In this document: positions 62,983 through 64,000 of the stretch, piece after piece
How positions within the stretch are numbered: position 1 is the first letter of the stretch
How the letters are laid out: each line of letters starts with the position of its first letter
Assembly: GCF_000013625.1 (NCBI RefSeq)
Contig: NC_009659.1
Span: forward strand, 2,046,001 to 2,110,000
Length of the DNA: 64,000 nt
Direction of reading: 5' to 3'
Origin: Janthinobacterium sp. Marseille
GTDB lineage: Bacteria; Pseudomonadota; Gammaproteobacteria; Burkholderiales; Burkholderiaceae_D
Notes under the pieces: model-generated
What the model was told of the DNA's origin: nothing
Seen by the model: only the letters and a program-made list of their open reading frames with translations
The model's database searches: none
Made by a program: the position numbers and the translations under genes

Positions 62983-64000
62983 GTGCAAAAAATCGACGTA
63001 TTTTCCCTGTTTATCGCGATGACGCTCAACTTGTCCATCATGGCAGTGGCGCTGCCTTATTTCATGGGGCGGGTAAATCGTGCAGCGCGGTACGCGCAAA
63101 CCGGGATCGTGCTGCAAACCGCGGGCTGGATTTGCCTGTTTTCGTCGAGTGCCGTCGAACGGGGTGGATGGGCCGACCATCTGCTGTCGACTCTCGCGAT
63201 GGGCTGCGTTTCGAGTGGCATGGTGTTCAACGCCATGGCTTTTCAGATATGGTGCGGCCGCATGGTAGCAGTGCGCGCACCGATCACCATTGCCGTATTG
63301 ATGACCACCGGCTACAGCATCGGTTTTTCCGATTATCCGTTCCGGGTGGGCTGGGCCAACGGCTTGTTGGCCTTGCAGATCGCCACAGTGGTGGCTGACC
63401 TTTGTCGCCCACCCAAGGTCGCAGTCGGACGCTGGCGCTGGCTGTTGATTATTTGCCTTACCATTCAAATGATAGTGCTTGCCTGCCGGGCCGTGCTTGG
63501 TGCGTTCTACACCGCCGAGTTCCCGAATTTCTTTGGCCCTTACCTAGTCAACCGAGTATTTGCATTGTCTTCGAATTCAATGATGGTGCTGTCAGTAGTG
63601 GCCATCCTCCTGGCGCACCGCGACGAGGCGGCACGCGAACTGGAACGGCTGGCTACGCTGGACGGCCTGACCGGTGCCTTGAATCGTCGCGCCTGGCTGC
63701 TACAGTCCGGCATCGAACTCGCCGGCAGTGTGCGTTACCGGCAGCCTATAGGCCTGTTATTACTTGATCTCGACTATTTCAAGCAAATCAACGACACCCA
63801 CGGCCATGCCGTTGGTGACCGCGCACTGCAGCTTTTCGTGACCGGATTGCGCACCGTCAGCCGCACCGGCGACCTATTCTGCCGTTATGGCGGTGAAGAA
63901 TTCTGTGTCCTGCTCAAATGTGCCGACCTTGCCTCGGTGACCGCGTACGATCAACGCATGCGCCAGTGGCTGGCGCAACATTCACCCCAGGAGTTGGGAT
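62983..64000 (+). CDS. Membrane-bound diguanylate cyclase (partial, runs off the window)
   Basis: The frame is open from a TGA near 62934 to the window end, with no stop. I take the GTG at 62983 (GAAAG before it); TTG 62968 and ATG 63019 are alternatives. Residues about 5-205 contain six or more hydrophobic segments with no named sensor domain. The GGDEF domain starts near TLDGLTGALNRRAW, with the metal-binding LLDLDYFKQINDTHGH and an intact GGEEF in CRYGGEEFCVLL. It should make cyclic di-GMP. The C-terminus lies outside the window. Confidence 0.88.
   Translation, partial: MQKIDVFSLFIAMTLNLSIMAVALPYFMGRVNRAARYAQTGIVLQTAGWICLFSSSAVERGGWADHLLSTLAMGCVSSGMVFNAMAFQIWCGRMVAVRAPITIAVLMTTGYSIGFSDYPFRVGWANGLLALQIATVVADLCRPPKVAVGRWRWLLIICLTIQMIVLACRAVLGAFYTAEFPNFFGPYLVNRVFALSSNSMMVLSVVAILLAHRDEAARELERLATLDGLTGALNRRAWLLQSGIELAGSVRYRQPIGLLLLDLDYFKQINDTHGHAVGDRALQLFVTGLRTVSRTGDLFCRYGGEEFCVLLKCADLASVTAYDQRMRQWLAQHSPQELG

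Noticed and set aside
62928..63398. 156-codon plus-strand frame at the left end of the GGDEF gene
   Set aside because: It is a +1 shifted shadow; the GGDEF frame from 62983 gives hydrophobic helices and continues unbroken into an active GGEEF domain.
1..64000. CRISPR arrays, tRNA or rRNA genes, prophage or transposase genes
   Set aside because: I looked for regularly spaced repeats, cloverleaf-type sequences and recombinase motifs and found none I could support.

Overview
The window reads as a chromosomal segment of a betaproteobacterium. Gene content and protein style (a ureBCEFG-ureJ cluster, a Bug-type solute receptor, many LysR-type regulators, an OpgD glucan protein, moderately GC-rich codons) fit Burkholderiales, most likely Oxalobacteraceae such as Herminiimonas or Janthinobacterium. 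That placement is recollection of protein style, not a search result. I see no rRNA, tRNA, CRISPR array, transposase or phage gene. About 70 protein genes are supported, including several too short to stand out or running off the edge.

Layout: 1-4372 is the end of a urease operon (ureB end, ureC, ureE, ureF, ureG, ureJ), so nickel enzyme, nickel chaperones and a nickel permease lie together. 4374-12613 on the minus strand is a complete high-affinity potassium operon (kdpF-A-B-C-D-E). It is preceded by a KdpE-like box and an extra 30-residue membrane ORF that overlaps kdpF. 12831-14714 holds a periplasmic cupredoxin and a divergent dmeR/dmeF nickel-cobalt efflux pair with a textbook operator. 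14734-15295 is a pair of 107-base inverted repeats. 15387-23383 carries dps, an esterase-like hydrolase, an ABC exporter, a diguanylate cyclase, opgD, a small unknown protein and a PBP7-type peptidase.

23434-25811 is the ferrous iron operon feoA-feoB plus a Cys-rich partner, under a Fur box. 26214-29230 is a TetR-controlled run of small alpha+beta-fold enzymes (SnoaL-like, VOC, YCII, SRPBCC) with an unusual HigA-N-like protein. 29291-31535 has alkB and a yqjI/yqjH-type metal-responsive regulator and flavin reductase pair. 33270-35471 encodes an OsmC-YcaO fusion. 36678-43125 includes a Bug receptor, a cytochrome c-FTR1 iron permease under a second Fur box, an MFS permease and LysR regulators. 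44613-50110 contains folE, an SDR, a DTW-domain tRNA enzyme, and small unknowns.

50153-57550 has two MFS transporters, AraC and LysR regulators and a zinc alcohol dehydrogenase. 57558-58631 is a compact operon led by DUF2239, whose promoter carries a perfect 16-base palindrome. 58749-61165 is a likely operon of a lipid-kinase-like protein, a metallophosphoesterase and a DUF4256 protein. 61200-62980 is less coding-dense, with a Cys-rich small protein and a methyltransferase. The window ends inside a second diguanylate cyclase.

The recurring theme is metal and ion homeostasis: nickel (ure, dme, yqjI), iron (feo, FTR1, Dps, yqjH), copper (cupredoxin) and potassium (kdp). The best candidates for something undescribed are the DUF2239 operon with its palindromic promoter, the extra micro-ORF at the head of kdp, the OsmC-YcaO fusion, and the HigA-N-like protein translationally coupled to a VOC enzyme.
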